DNA of 64,000 nt, taken from positions 11,134 to 75,133 of the forward strand of contig DDSZ01000033.1 of the NCBI GenBank assembly GCA_002344205.1, given 5' to 3'. This document shows, piece after piece, positions 44,312 to 52,037 of this stretch. The DNA is from Opitutaceae bacterium UBA2377. Lineage in GTDB: Bacteria; Verrucomicrobiota; Verrucomicrobiia; Opitutales; Opitutaceae. Each line of letters opens with the position of its first letter. Position 1 is the first letter of the stretch. The position numbers and the translations under genes are program-made. The notes under the pieces were generated by a model that saw only the letters and a program-made list of their open reading frames with translations, did no database searches and was not told the origin of the DNA.

Positions 44312-45574
44312 ATGAAGACCATTCGTCATGCTCTTATTGCGTTCGCCCTCGTCCTCGCGAGCACTGCTTTCGCGGCCGAGGAAGCCACGGCGCGCTTCAC
44401 GGCGCTCAAAACTCCCCTTGAACCCACGCCCGAGATGCTCGCGGCGGCCACCGATGCCGATACGGCGTTCAAGGCCACCGCCTCATTGAGCAGCATGGAT
44501 GCCCTCATGGCCGCCGCTGCCGGAAAGGCTACCCAAGAGGAGCGTCTTACCGCGATGCGCCACCTTATCGTCAAGGTTGTCCGCACCGGATCGGCGTTTC
44601 TGCAGAAGTTCCCTGAGGATCCCCGCCGCTGGCGCGTTGTCCAGATGCTCGACTCTGCGTCGGGCGAGTTGATCAACGCTGACGGCAGCCCGAAGGAAAT
44701 TCTCGAAGGCGTGACTTGGGATACCGCGACCTTTGTCGAGTGGCGCAAAGAGATTGTAGCACTCTCCGCCGACGCGGCCAGCGCGCCTGACGCCCCGCCG
44801 GAGGTCAAGCTCCGCGCGGAGTCCAATCAACCCGGTGGCCTTCGTTCCACCTCAGGCACCGTGCAGAAGGCCATCCAAGCCAAGCAGCCCGCCGATTTCG
44901 GTCCGTTCAAGGCAGAGATCCTGCGGCTCGCGGAGAAATACCCCACGGTCGAAAATCTGGGCAACCAACTGGCGCTCTATTTCAACTACCGCAGCCGGGC
45001 CGGCTCGCAAAAGGAGGAAATGATTGCTGATGCGCAGGATTTCGCGCGCAGCGGCAATCCCGCTGTGAAGAAAGCTGCCGATGCCGAACTCGACAAACTC
45101 ACCGCCTTCGACAAGCCCTTCGAACTCAGCTTCACGGCGGTCGATGGTCGAAAGGTCGATATCAAGGACTACCGCGGCAAAGTCGTGCTCGTCGACTTCT
45201 GGGCCACGTGGTGCGGCCCCTGCATCGCGGAGATTCCCCACATCAAGAAGGTATACGCCGAGTATCGGGACCGGGACTTCGACATCATCGGCGTCTCTTT
45301 GGAGAATGCCATGCTCAAGCCTGACGACACGCCCGATCAGACCGCCGCGAAGCACGAGAAGGCCAAGGCGAAGCTCAACGAATTCACGGCCAAGACCGAC
45401 ATGCCTTGGCCGCAATACTACGACGGCAAGCACTGGAAGAACGACATCTCAACGCGTTTCGGCATCGCCGGTATCCCGGCCATGTTCCTAATTGATCAAG
45501 AAGGCAGAATTGTGACCACAGACGCCCGCGGCGAAAAACTCGAGGCGGAGGTGAAGCGTCTCTTAGGACTTTAA
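44312..45574 (+). CDS. TlpA-like thioredoxin-domain protein, exported
   Basis: 420 residues. A signal peptide (about 1-22, ending STAFA) is followed by a long helical region (about 25-270) of unknown role and a C-terminal thioredoxin-like domain, with the active site WCGPC at Cys301/Cys304 in FWATWCGPC. This is the TlpA/ResA type, which reduces or isomerises periplasmic thiols. It starts 29 bases after the receptor gene, so it belongs to module B and may support folding or ligand handling. Similar TlpA neighbours of TonB receptors are common in Bacteroidota and Verrucomicrobiota. Confidence 0.9.
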   Translation: MKTIRHALIAFALVLASTAFAAEEATARFTALKTPLEPTPEMLAAATDADTAFKATASLSSMDALMAAAAGKATQEERLTAMRHLIVKVVRTGSAFLQKFPEDPRRWRVVQMLDSASGELINADGSPKEILEGVTWDTATFVEWRKEIVALSADAASAPDAPPEVKLRAESNQPGGLRSTSGTVQKAIQAKQPADFGPFKAEILRLAEKYPTVENLGNQLALYFNYRSRAGSQKEEMIADAQDFARSGNPAVKKAADAELDKLTAFDKPFELSFTAVDGRKVDIKDYRGKVVLVDFWATWCGPCIAEIPHIKKVYAEYRDRDFDIIGVSLENAMLKPDDTPDQTAAKHEKAKAKLNEFTAKTDMPWPQYYDGKHWKNDISTRFGIAGIPAMFLIDQEGRIVTTDARGEKLEAEVKRLLGL

Positions 45575-45684
45575 TTGTGTGCAATGAGGCGGGCCGGCGC
45601 TGCATTAGCGCCCCGGTCCGTCAGGCACATTTGCCATGGTTTTACTCCGACAGACCGCCCAGCCGCTACCACCGACGATAAGCA

Positions 45685-45713
45685 TCCACCCTCGCCCTGC
45701 GGGCTATGGCGGA
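45685..45713 (-). repeat. TCCGCC hairpin repeat, copy 1
   Basis: On the minus strand it reads TCCGCCATAGCCC...GGTGGA, 29 bases with ends able to pair. It faces copy 2 at 45,988 in inverse orientation. Confidence 0.65.
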
Positions 45714-45755
45714 CAGGGGCGGGAGCACCAGCCGGGCGCGGTGTTGCCGCCGACG

Positions 45756-45983
45756 ATGAGTTGGCGGGAATTTTGTGCATGGCCGGCAGTGCAGACGCCG
45801 GCTTTGGCCAGGCTGTCGCCGGCGGAGCGGGTGGTGGCGATGCAGGTGGCGCAGGGGCTGAGCAACCGGGAGATCGCCATGGCGCTCGGCAAATCCGAGT
45901 TCACCGTAAAACACCAGGTGAGCGCGATTCTGCAAAAACTCGGTGTGCCCTCCCGGGGCCGGTTGATTTTCCTGCTTCGCTAA
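45756..45983 (+). CDS. small LuxR-type helix-turn-helix protein
   Basis: 75 residues from MSWREFCAWPAV; the open frame starts at 45636, but that part contains an intergenic repeat, so the later ATG is preferred. The chain is only a LuxR/GerE DNA-binding domain: LSPAERVVAMQVAQGLSNRE, IAMALGKSEFTVKHQVSAIL and QKLGVPSRGRLIFLLR. There is no receiver or sensor domain. It may be a remnant of a response regulator or a free HTH protein. It is flanked by inverse copies of the same repeat. It converges with the Usp gene. Confidence 0.7.
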   Translation: MSWREFCAWPAVQTPALARLSPAERVVAMQVAQGLSNREIAMALGKSEFTVKHQVSAILQKLGVPSRGRLIFLLR

Positions 45984-45987
45984 CCCG

Positions 45988-46014
45988 TCCGCCATAGCTC
46001 GAAAGACGACGGCG
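45988..46014 (+). repeat. TCCGCC hairpin repeat, copy 2
   Basis: Begins TCCGCCATAGCTCG and ends GACGGCG. Its first 13 bases match copy 1 in 12 positions, in inverse orientation. Confidence 0.65.
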
Positions 46015-46071
46015 CAAAGCCACGCAGGACACGGACCTGCTGCGCTGGCGGCTGCGGTGGACTGCTTCCGT

Positions 46072-46902
46072 TCAGGGTGAGCGCAGCACCGGCACGGTCA
46101 GCAGCGGGCAGGAGAGCTGGCGCAGCACCCGTTCGGTCGTGCTGCCGCGCAGGGCGTCAAGAAAGCTGTGGTGGCCGGCGGTGCTCATCACGACCAGATC
46201 GGCGGCGGTTTCCCGTGCCGCGGCGAGGATCTGCTCGACCGGATCGCCCGGGCGGGCAACCCGCGTGAAGGTGAGCGCGGTATTTGGCGCCGGAAGTTCG
46301 ATCGCAGGCATATCGGGCATCGCGCCGGCATGGAAGAGGGTCAGGGAGGTGTCGGTGATGCCGCAGGCCCGGAGCAGGCTCACAGTGGCCCGCACGGCCG
46401 GTTGCGGTGCAGGTTGGGCGCAGACGGGGATGAGGATCCGGCGGAGCAGCGGAACACCGGTGCGGGCATCCACGAAGCCGGCGCTGCCGTGCGGGAGGAA
46501 CAGCGTCATCGCCTGGGCGCCGCGGGCGATGGGTTCGGCCACCGGCCGGCCAAGCCAGCGCGCCCGGCCTTCGCGCTGGTGCGTGGCCAACACGATGAGA
46601 TCGGCGGGATGCCGCTCCAGAAAGTGGAGCACGACATCCACCGGATCCCCTTCGCGGCCGAGAACTTTTTCCGCGGTGATCCCCAGCCGGGCGACGGCGG
46701 CGTCGGTGCTCCCGGCTGGAAGCCGGCCCCAGCGCTCCAACTGGGCGCGCACTCCGGGGAAACCGCCGGCGTCCTCGCCGGGGCCGCCCGCCACATGCAT
46801 CAGGGTGAGCCGGCCGTGGAGCGCGAGGTTGAGGCTAAGCGCGTGTTGGAAGGCCGCGTGGCTTGCGACCGAAAAGTCCGTGGGGCAGAAAACATGAGAC
46901 AT
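46072..46902 (-). CDS. double universal stress protein (UspA x2)
   Basis: 276 residues with two tandem Usp domains: the first from MSHVFCPTDFSVASH to about 135 (LIVLATHQREGRARWL, GRPVAEPIARGA), the second from about 150 (RRILIPVC) to the end (ADLVVMSTAGHHSFLDAL, GSTTERVLRQLSCPLLTVP). The second keeps a G-x2-x9-G-S/T type ATP-binding pattern (STAGHHSFLDALRGST). It is a soluble stress-response protein; its partner is unknown. Transcribed alone, divergent from the dehydrogenase gene at 47,038. Confidence 0.9.
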   Translation of the reverse strand: MSHVFCPTDFSVASHAAFQHALSLNLALHGRLTLMHVAGGPGEDAGGFPGVRAQLERWGRLPAGSTDAAVARLGITAEKVLGREGDPVDVVLHFLERHPADLIVLATHQREGRARWLGRPVAEPIARGAQAMTLFLPHGSAGFVDARTGVPLLRRILIPVCAQPAPQPAVRATVSLLRACGITDTSLTLFHAGAMPDMPAIELPAPNTALTFTRVARPGDPVEQILAAARETAADLVVMSTAGHHSFLDALRGSTTERVLRQLSCPLLTVPVLRSP

Positions 46903-47037
46903 GATGCCGTCACCGTGGCAGTGCCCGGCCTCCGCGGCAATCCCGGGCCGCTGGTGGGGGTTGAAGCGGGATATTTATGCAATATAGGATGTGCGAAGCA
47001 CCGGATTTTCGTTAATCCACCCCCTGCTTAACCCTGC

Positions 47038-48024
47038 ATGAGTGCACCCCGCGTTCTTCTCACCACCACGTCCTTCCAAGACACGCCCGGCGTGCATCAC
47101 GACATGCTCGCGGCCGCGGGCTTTGAGCTGGTGCGCGAGCGCGGCCCGCTCTCCGAGGCGCGTATGCTGGAACTGGCCGGGCAGTTCGACGCCTACCTTT
47201 GCGGCGACGATGTGCTGACGCGCCCGGTCATCGCGAAATCGCTGCCGCGCCTGAAGGTTATTTCCAAATACGGCATCGGGCTCGACAAGATCGACCTCAA
47301 GGCCGCCACCGATCTCAAGGTCCCTGTGCTCTTCACGCCCGGCGTCAACCACACCACGGTCGCCGAGCACACCTTCGCGCTCATGCTCGCGGCGGTGCGC
47401 AATCTCGTGGTCGAGGCCAACCACGTCGCCGCCGGCCGCTGGACGCGCATCACGGGCAACGAGATTTACGGCAAGACGCTCGCGATCGTCGGGCTCGGCC
47501 GCATCGGCCGGGAGGTTGCGATCCGCGCCCGCGCCTTCGGACTGAAGCTCATCGGTTATGGTCAGCACTGGGACGAAGCTTTCGCCCGCGAACACGGGAT
47601 CGAGCGCGTGGAAGCCTTCGACGACGTGCTGCGTCGCGCCGACATCATATCGCTCCACACCAAGCTCACACCCGCCACCAGAGGGCTCATCCATGCGAAG
47701 AATCTTCCGCTCATCAAAAAAGGCGCGGTGATCGTCAACACCGGGCGGGGCGAACTGGTGGAGCTCGCCGCGCTCGTCGCCGCGCTGAAGTCAAAGCAGC
47801 TCCTCGCCTACGCCGCCGACGTGCTCGACGAGGAGCCGCCGCCGCCCGACCACCCGTTGCTCGGGTTGCCCAATGTCATCCTCACCCCGCATATCGGCTC
47901 GCGCACCCACGAGAGCGTGCAGCGCCAGGCGAGCTGTGCGGTGGAAAACCTCACCCGCTTTCTGGCCGGCCGCGAACCGATCGCGCAGGCGAATCCGGAA
48001 GTAGGCCCGAGCTCCAAGCCATAA
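47038..48024 (+). CDS. D-isomer 2-hydroxyacid dehydrogenase
   Basis: 328 residues. The NAD-binding motif is AIVGLGRIGREVA, and the catalytic Arg-Glu-His set is in IVNTGRGELVE, DVLDEEPPPPDHPL and LTPHIGSRTHES. The family includes phosphoglycerate dehydrogenase and hydroxypyruvate/glyoxylate reductases. It heads the operon-like row leading to uxaC, so reduction of a 2-keto acid in sugar-acid metabolism is likely. The TAA stop is formed by the first unit of a heptamer repeat at 48,022. Confidence 0.88.
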   Translation: MSAPRVLLTTTSFQDTPGVHHDMLAAAGFELVRERGPLSEARMLELAGQFDAYLCGDDVLTRPVIAKSLPRLKVISKYGIGLDKIDLKAATDLKVPVLFTPGVNHTTVAEHTFALMLAAVRNLVVEANHVAAGRWTRITGNEIYGKTLAIVGLGRIGREVAIRARAFGLKLIGYGQHWDEAFAREHGIERVEAFDDVLRRADIISLHTKLTPATRGLIHAKNLPLIKKGAVIVNTGRGELVELAALVAALKSKQLLAYAADVLDEEPPPPDHPLLGLPNVILTPHIGSRTHESVQRQASCAVENLTRFLAGREPIAQANPEVGPSSKP

Positions 48025-48110
48025 GCGCTAAGCCTTAAGCCCGGTCCATTTCCAAACCACTACCCAAAGCTTACCGCTTACCGCTTATCGCTTACTGCTT
48101 ACTGCTTACT
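48022..48110. repeat. heptamer arrays TAAGCxx and GCTTAxx
   Basis: Three units TAAGCGC, TAAGCCT, TAAGCCC (48022-48042) face six perfect-phase units GCTTACC x2, GCTTATC, GCTTACT x3 (48069-48110). GCTTA is the complement of TAAGC, so the two arrays could pair across a 26-base loop. The first unit also supplies the stop codon of the dehydrogenase. Confidence 0.85.
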
Positions 48111-48119
48111 GCTCCATTC

Positions 48120-49214
48120 ATGGAACCCTTTCACATCGTCCCCGAAGCGCAGCACAACGCCCTCATCGCCGCCGCCTACCGGCATCGTGGCTATGATGTA
48201 GATGAGGCTGAGGAAGGTGCGCGCTTCTGCGCCGAGGCTTCGCGCCATGGCATCCGCACGCACAACGGCCTGAAGGCGCTGCACCTCGACCACGTCCTCG
48301 GCTCCGGCTCGCAAGGCTGCGTGCCCGGCGCACAGATCGAGGAGAAACCCACGCGCTTCGCCGCCACCAAAATCTGGAACGCCAATAAAAAACTCGGCCA
48401 GGCCACCGCCTATCGCGCGATGGCCGAGGCCACCCGGCTGGCCGACCGGTATGGCGTTGGCACCGTGTCGGTGGACAACGCCTTTCACTACCTCTGGGGC
48501 GGCGGCTATGTGATGGATGCGGCGAAAAAAGGCTACATCGCCTACACCAATTGCACCGCAGCGCTCGCGGAGGTCGTCCCTTTTGGCGGCAAGTTTCCCA
48601 CGCTTGGCACGAATCCGCATTCCTGGGGTTTTCCCACGACGGCCGCCGTCGGTTTCCCCATCGTGATCGATTGGGCCACGTCGGTGATTGCCATGGGCCG
48701 GGTGCAGCAGCTCAAGCGCGAGGGCAAGCCGCTGCCGCCGTTGGCCGCTGTCGATAAGGACGGTCGGCCCACCACCGATCCCGCCGCCGTAGCCGCGCTG
48801 CTGCCCTTCGGCGCGCACAAGGGCTACGGTCTTTCCCTGATCAACGAACTCGTGGCCAGCTTCATCGGCGGCTCGCTGCCCACGCTGCGCAACCGCTGGG
48901 ACCAGGCCGCCGGCGACAAGGCCACCTGCACGTTTTTCTTCCAGGTCATCCATCCCGAGGCCATCAGCGGTGGCGCTTTCGCCAAGGGTCGCAACCAAGC
49001 GGAGAACATCAAGGCGGTGATCGCCGATGTGCTCGGCCACGGCAACGAAGGTTGCCTGCTCCCGGGTCAGCTCGAAGCCGACTGGGCAAAAAAAACCGCC
49101 GCCGCCGGCGGCCTGCTTTTCAGCGCCGCCGAGATCGAGGCGTTCAACGAAATCGCCGCCGAGTGTGCGCAACCGCGGTGGAACGTCGCGGCCTTCAAAC
49201 TCTTTGCCGGATGA
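48120..49214 (+). CDS. Ldh-family oxidoreductase (malate/L-lactate dehydrogenase-like)
   Basis: 364 residues of the LdhA/YlbC/AllD fold, unrelated to classical lactate dehydrogenase. Diagnostic segments are SRHGIRTHNGLKAL with the catalytic His region, KKGYIAYTNCTAAL, GTNPHSWGFPT and GAHKGYGLSLINELV. Members reduce 2-keto acids such as 2,3-diketo-L-gulonate, ureidoglycolate or sulfolactate with NAD(P)H. Here it lies between a 2-hydroxyacid dehydrogenase and the uxa genes, so a sugar-acid intermediate is the likely substrate. The preceding spacer is the heptamer array. Confidence 0.88.
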   Translation: MEPFHIVPEAQHNALIAAAYRHRGYDVDEAEEGARFCAEASRHGIRTHNGLKALHLDHVLGSGSQGCVPGAQIEEKPTRFAATKIWNANKKLGQATAYRAMAEATRLADRYGVGTVSVDNAFHYLWGGGYVMDAAKKGYIAYTNCTAALAEVVPFGGKFPTLGTNPHSWGFPTTAAVGFPIVIDWATSVIAMGRVQQLKREGKPLPPLAAVDKDGRPTTDPAAVAALLPFGAHKGYGLSLINELVASFIGGSLPTLRNRWDQAAGDKATCTFFFQVIHPEAISGGAFAKGRNQAENIKAVIADVLGHGNEGCLLPGQLEADWAKKTAAAGGLLFSAAEIEAFNEIAAECAQPRWNVAAFKLFAG

Positions 49215-49223
49215 AATCAGGCA

Positions 49224-49292
49224 GGGGCGGTTATCCCCAACCGCCCTGTTCGATAATCACTCTCTCCCCGGGCCGTTAAGGATAACGGCCCC
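49224..49292. repeat. paired REP-like hairpins in inverse orientation
   Basis: Hairpin 1 (49224-49246): GGGCGGTT-ATCCCC-AACCGCCC. Hairpin 2 (49270-49292): GGGCCGTTA-AGGA-TAACGGCCC. Read on the opposite strand, hairpin 2 matches hairpin 1 at 19 of 23 positions, and two of the differences are a compensated G-C to C-G swap in the stem. Confidence 0.8.
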
Positions 49293-49328
49293 TACCCACA
49301 AACCCAGATCCCAGATCCTCTTCCACAT

Positions 49329-50111
49329 ATGTCCTCTTTTCTCGATCAGCTTTTCGGCCTGCACGGCAAGGTCGCCGTGGTCATCGGCGGCACGGGCGAA
49401 CTCTGCGGCGCGATGGCCGAGGGCCTCGCCGGCGCCGGCGCCGAGGTCGTCATCGTGGGCCGCAACGTCGAGAAGGCGCAGGCGCGCCTCGACAAGATCG
49501 CCGCCGCGGGCGGCAAGGCCTGGTTCCACAGCGCCGAGGCCACCAGCAAGGCCGAACTCGAGGGCCTGCGCGATGCCGTGCTGAAAAAATCGGGCCACGT
49601 AGATATCGTCATCAACGGCGCGGGCATCAACTCCGCCACGCCGTTCTTCGACATCACGGATGAGGAATTCGACCGTATCGTGCGCGTGAACTTCAAGAGC
49701 GTGTTCCTCGGCTGCCAGGTCTTCGGCCAATATCTCGTCGAGCGCGGGCAGGGCGGCTCGATTATCAATCTCGGTTCGATGTCGGGCATTGTGCCGCTGT
49801 CGCGCGTATTCACCTACTCGGCTTCGAAGGGCGCGGTGCACAACCTCACCCTCAACCTCGCTCGCGAATGGGCCCCGCACAAGGTGCGCGTCAACCTGGT
49901 GGTCCCCGGCTTTTTTCCCGCCGAGCAGAACAAGAAGGTGCTCACACCCGAACGCGTGGCCGCCATTATGGGCCACACGCCGATGAAACGCTTCGGCGCG
50001 GCCCGCGAACTGATCGGCGCCACCCTCCTGCTCGCCTCCGACGCTGCCGGCTCCTTCATCACCGGCGAGGAACTCATCGTGGACGGCGGTTACCACGCGA
50101 TGACGATTTAG
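49329..50111 (+). CDS. SDR oxidoreductase, probably D-fructuronate/mannonate reductase
   Basis: 260 residues. The cofactor motif is [24 protein letters not shown] replaces NNAG, and [11 protein letters not shown] is the active site. DGGYHAMTI ends the chain. It resembles SDR-type D-mannonate oxidoreductases (as in B. subtilis YjmF), which convert D-fructuronate to D-mannonate. The next genes, a UxaE-like epimerase and uxaC, make exactly that substrate, so context and family agree. No uxuA is in the window. Confidence 0.8.
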   Translation: MSSFLDQLFGLHGKVAVVIGGTGELCGAMAEGLAGAGAEVVIVGRNVEKAQARLDKIAAAGGKAWFHSAEATSKAELEGLRDAVLKKSGHVDIVINGAGINSATPFFDITDEEFDRIVRVNFKSVFLGCQVFGQYLVERGQGGSIINLGSMSGIVPLSRVFTYSASKGAVHNLTLNLAREWAPHKVRVNLVVPGFFPAEQNKKVLTPERVAAIMGHTPMKRFGAARELIGATLLLASDAAGSFITGEELIVDGGYHAMTI

Positions 50112-50128
50112 CGCCGCTCCGCGGCTCC

Positions 50129-50210
50129 AGTTTAAGATTCAAGTTTAAGTTGAAGCATCTGAATCCGCTGCCGCTGCCTGCCACTTAATCTTAAACTTCC
50201 AACTTCAACT
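50129..50210. repeat. TTTAAG/CTTAAA micro-repeat spacer
   Basis: AGTTTAAGATTCAAGTTTAAG and nearby words (50129-50155) are mirrored by CTTAATCTTAAACTTCC (50184-50210) on the other side of a GC-rich CCGCTGCCGCTGCC core. AT-rich halves in a GC-rich genome. Confidence 0.65.
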
Positions 50211-50219
50211 CCGGGTTTC

Positions 50220-52037
50220 ATGTCCGCCATCAACGAATTTCTCCTGAGGCACAACCTGCGCATCGCGTCGAACCCCTGCGTCTCGCCCGACTTTTGTCTC
50301 GACTGGCCGATCCTGCAGGCCGACGTCAGGGCGGGCCGGGTAACCGAGTATCCGAAGAGCCGCTTTGCCACCGCGGCCGGTGAATTCACGCTCTGGGAAA
50401 ACGCTGAGGGCGACTGCGCGTGGAAACTCCACGCCGCAGGCTCGCCGTTGGCGGACGGTGTGGCGATCAGCGGCGCGACGTTCTTCCCGGCCACGTTCGC
50501 GAACCTGCTCACGCTGAAGAACCTCATCCAGGAGCATGATGCCGGCTCGACCATCTTCCCGACAGCCGGGGCCAAGCTCGGCAAGTCCACGCTCGGCGTC
50601 GGTGCGCGTTTCACCACGTTGCACTGGCCCGCCGTCGAATGGGCCATGAGCGCGCTCGAGATCGGTCTCACGGCCAACCAGAATTCCATTCCGCGCGAGC
50701 TGGTCTATGACGTGGACGCCATGCTCGCCAACCGGCTCGACACCGTGCCGTTTCCCTTCATCGGCACCAACGTCCCCGAGGGCCACCAGGGCCAGAGCGT
50801 CGAGGGCATGAGCCACGGTTGCGTCTTGTCGAAGCTGAAGACCGGTTTCCATCGCCGGCGCATCGCTTGGTCGTTCAACGCCGACCACCAGCCCATCGGC
50901 GGCAAGTTCGACGTCCGCGAGGACGCACTCGTCAAGGGCTGCCTGCTCGCCAGCTACATCACCTTCGACCTCTCGCCCGAACTCGCGCTCAACCAACCGG
51001 CCAAGCGCAGCGAGATTCCCGATGTGGTGGTGCATGCCCTTCAAGCTCGCCTGTCCGCCGTAGGCTTGGCGAAGGTGGACGACCGTTTGCTTTGCTCGGT
51101 TTGGCCTGCACTGCAGAAGATGAAGCGCCGCGACGACAAATACGCTGCCGCCCGCGCCGCCGCGTTTACGACCGAAGTCGGCCGCACCTATCTCCGCGAA
51201 CTCTCGATCGACGAGCTGCCCGGACTCACCACGCCCGAGACCACCGCCATCATGCTCGCCCTCTGTGAGGTGCTGAGCATGCCGGTGCAGTTCGTGGCCC
51301 CGGCCTTCGGCTTCCAGAAGAACACGCCGTATCCCGACAACGCCGCGCTGAAGCAGCTCATCGAGGCGCAATGGAACGTCTGCAAACAGTTCGGCGTTTC
51401 CATCGGCTTCCATTCCGGTTCGGGCAAATCGGCCGAGAACTACCGGGTCATGGGCGAAGTCACGGGCAGCGCGCTCGAGATCAAGACCAGCGGCCGTTAC
51501 ACCTACGAGATGGGCGTCGCTCTCTCGCAGTCGAAGAACGCTGCCGACGCCGCCCTCTGGAAGGATTGGTATCAGTTCACCGTGGACATGGCCGTGGCCG
51601 GCGCCTTCAGCGCCGACGCCACCGAGCAGAAAATGGCGCGCCTCTTCGTCACCACGACGCTGGCTGCGTGTGGGAGCGAGCTTGCTCGCGACTGTTTTGC
51701 CTCGCCTGCCGCCTGCCGCGCCGCTCTCGAAGCGTTGCCGCCCTCGGCCGAGCACATGACCTTCTTCGAATACAACTTCCTCTACGTGCTCGCCGCCGGC
51801 GGCAAACCGGAGAAGGCCGCGCTCGGCGACCACAGCCCGGCCGGTTACCAGCAGCGTGCCCGCTTCTATGCGATCAGCCCCGAGGCCCGCCTGCGCTTCG
51901 CCAAGCGCATCGTCGCCTACCTGATCTGGGTCGCCGAAAACACCGGCCTGGCCTCCAAGGAGCGCTGCGCCGGCGCCAGCAAGCTGCTCGCGGGCTACAC
52001 CACGCTCGACGCGATGCTTAACGATATTTCCCGATGA
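50220..52037 (+). CDS. uxaE: UxaE-like tagaturonate/fructuronate epimerase
   Basis: 605 residues, cytoplasmic. Segments SWSFNADHQPIGGKFDVRED (Asp/His-rich, as in UxaE), GISIGFHSGSGKSAENYRVM (here VSIGFHSGSGKSAENY) and TSGRYTYEMGVALSQ match tagaturonate epimerases, which interconvert D-tagaturonate and D-fructuronate so that galacturonate enters the glucuronate branch. It overlaps uxaC by ATGA (52034-52037). Two intergenic-type repeats sit inside the frame, at 51,054-51,079 (ALQARLSAVGLAKVDD) and 51,668-51,692 (CGSELARDCFA), and may account for added length. Family assignment is by memory of the pattern and context. Confidence 0.8.
   Translation: MSAINEFLLRHNLRIASNPCVSPDFCLDWPILQADVRAGRVTEYPKSRFATAAGEFTLWENAEGDCAWKLHAAGSPLADGVAISGATFFPATFANLLTLKNLIQEHDAGSTIFPTAGAKLGKSTLGVGARFTTLHWPAVEWAMSALEIGLTANQNSIPRELVYDVDAMLANRLDTVPFPFIGTNVPEGHQGQSVEGMSHGCVLSKLKTGFHRRRIAWSFNADHQPIGGKFDVREDALVKGCLLASYITFDLSPELALNQPAKRSEIPDVVVHALQARLSAVGLAKVDDRLLCSVWPALQKMKRRDDKYAAARAAAFTTEVGRTYLRELSIDELPGLTTPETTAIMLALCEVLSMPVQFVAPAFGFQKNTPYPDNAALKQLIEAQWNVCKQFGVSIGFHSGSGKSAENYRVMGEVTGSALEIKTSGRYTYEMGVALSQSKNAADAALWKDWYQFTVDMAVAGAFSADATEQKMARLFVTTTLAACGSELARDCFASPAACRAALEALPPSAEHMTFFEYNFLYVLAAGGKPEKAALGDHSPAGYQQRARFYAISPEARLRFAKRIVAYLIWVAENTGLASKERCAGASKLLAGYTTLDAMLNDISR
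51054..51079 (+). repeat. TCCGCC hairpin repeat, copy 3, inside uxaE
   Basis: TCCGCCGTAGGCTTGGCGAA followed by GGTGGA. Same design as the copies at 45,685 and 45,988, but here within an open reading frame. Confidence 0.65.
51668..51692 (+). repeat. REP-like element inside uxaE
   Basis: TGTGGGAGCGAGCTTGCTCG with the perfect hairpin GCGAGC-TT-GCTCGC (51676-51689). The word is well known as a REP element of Pseudomonas intergenic regions. In frame it encodes CGSELARDC. Confidence 0.7.

Noticed and set aside
48022..48110. Heptamer arrays as a CRISPR
   Set aside because: Units are seven bases without spacers and no cas genes are present.
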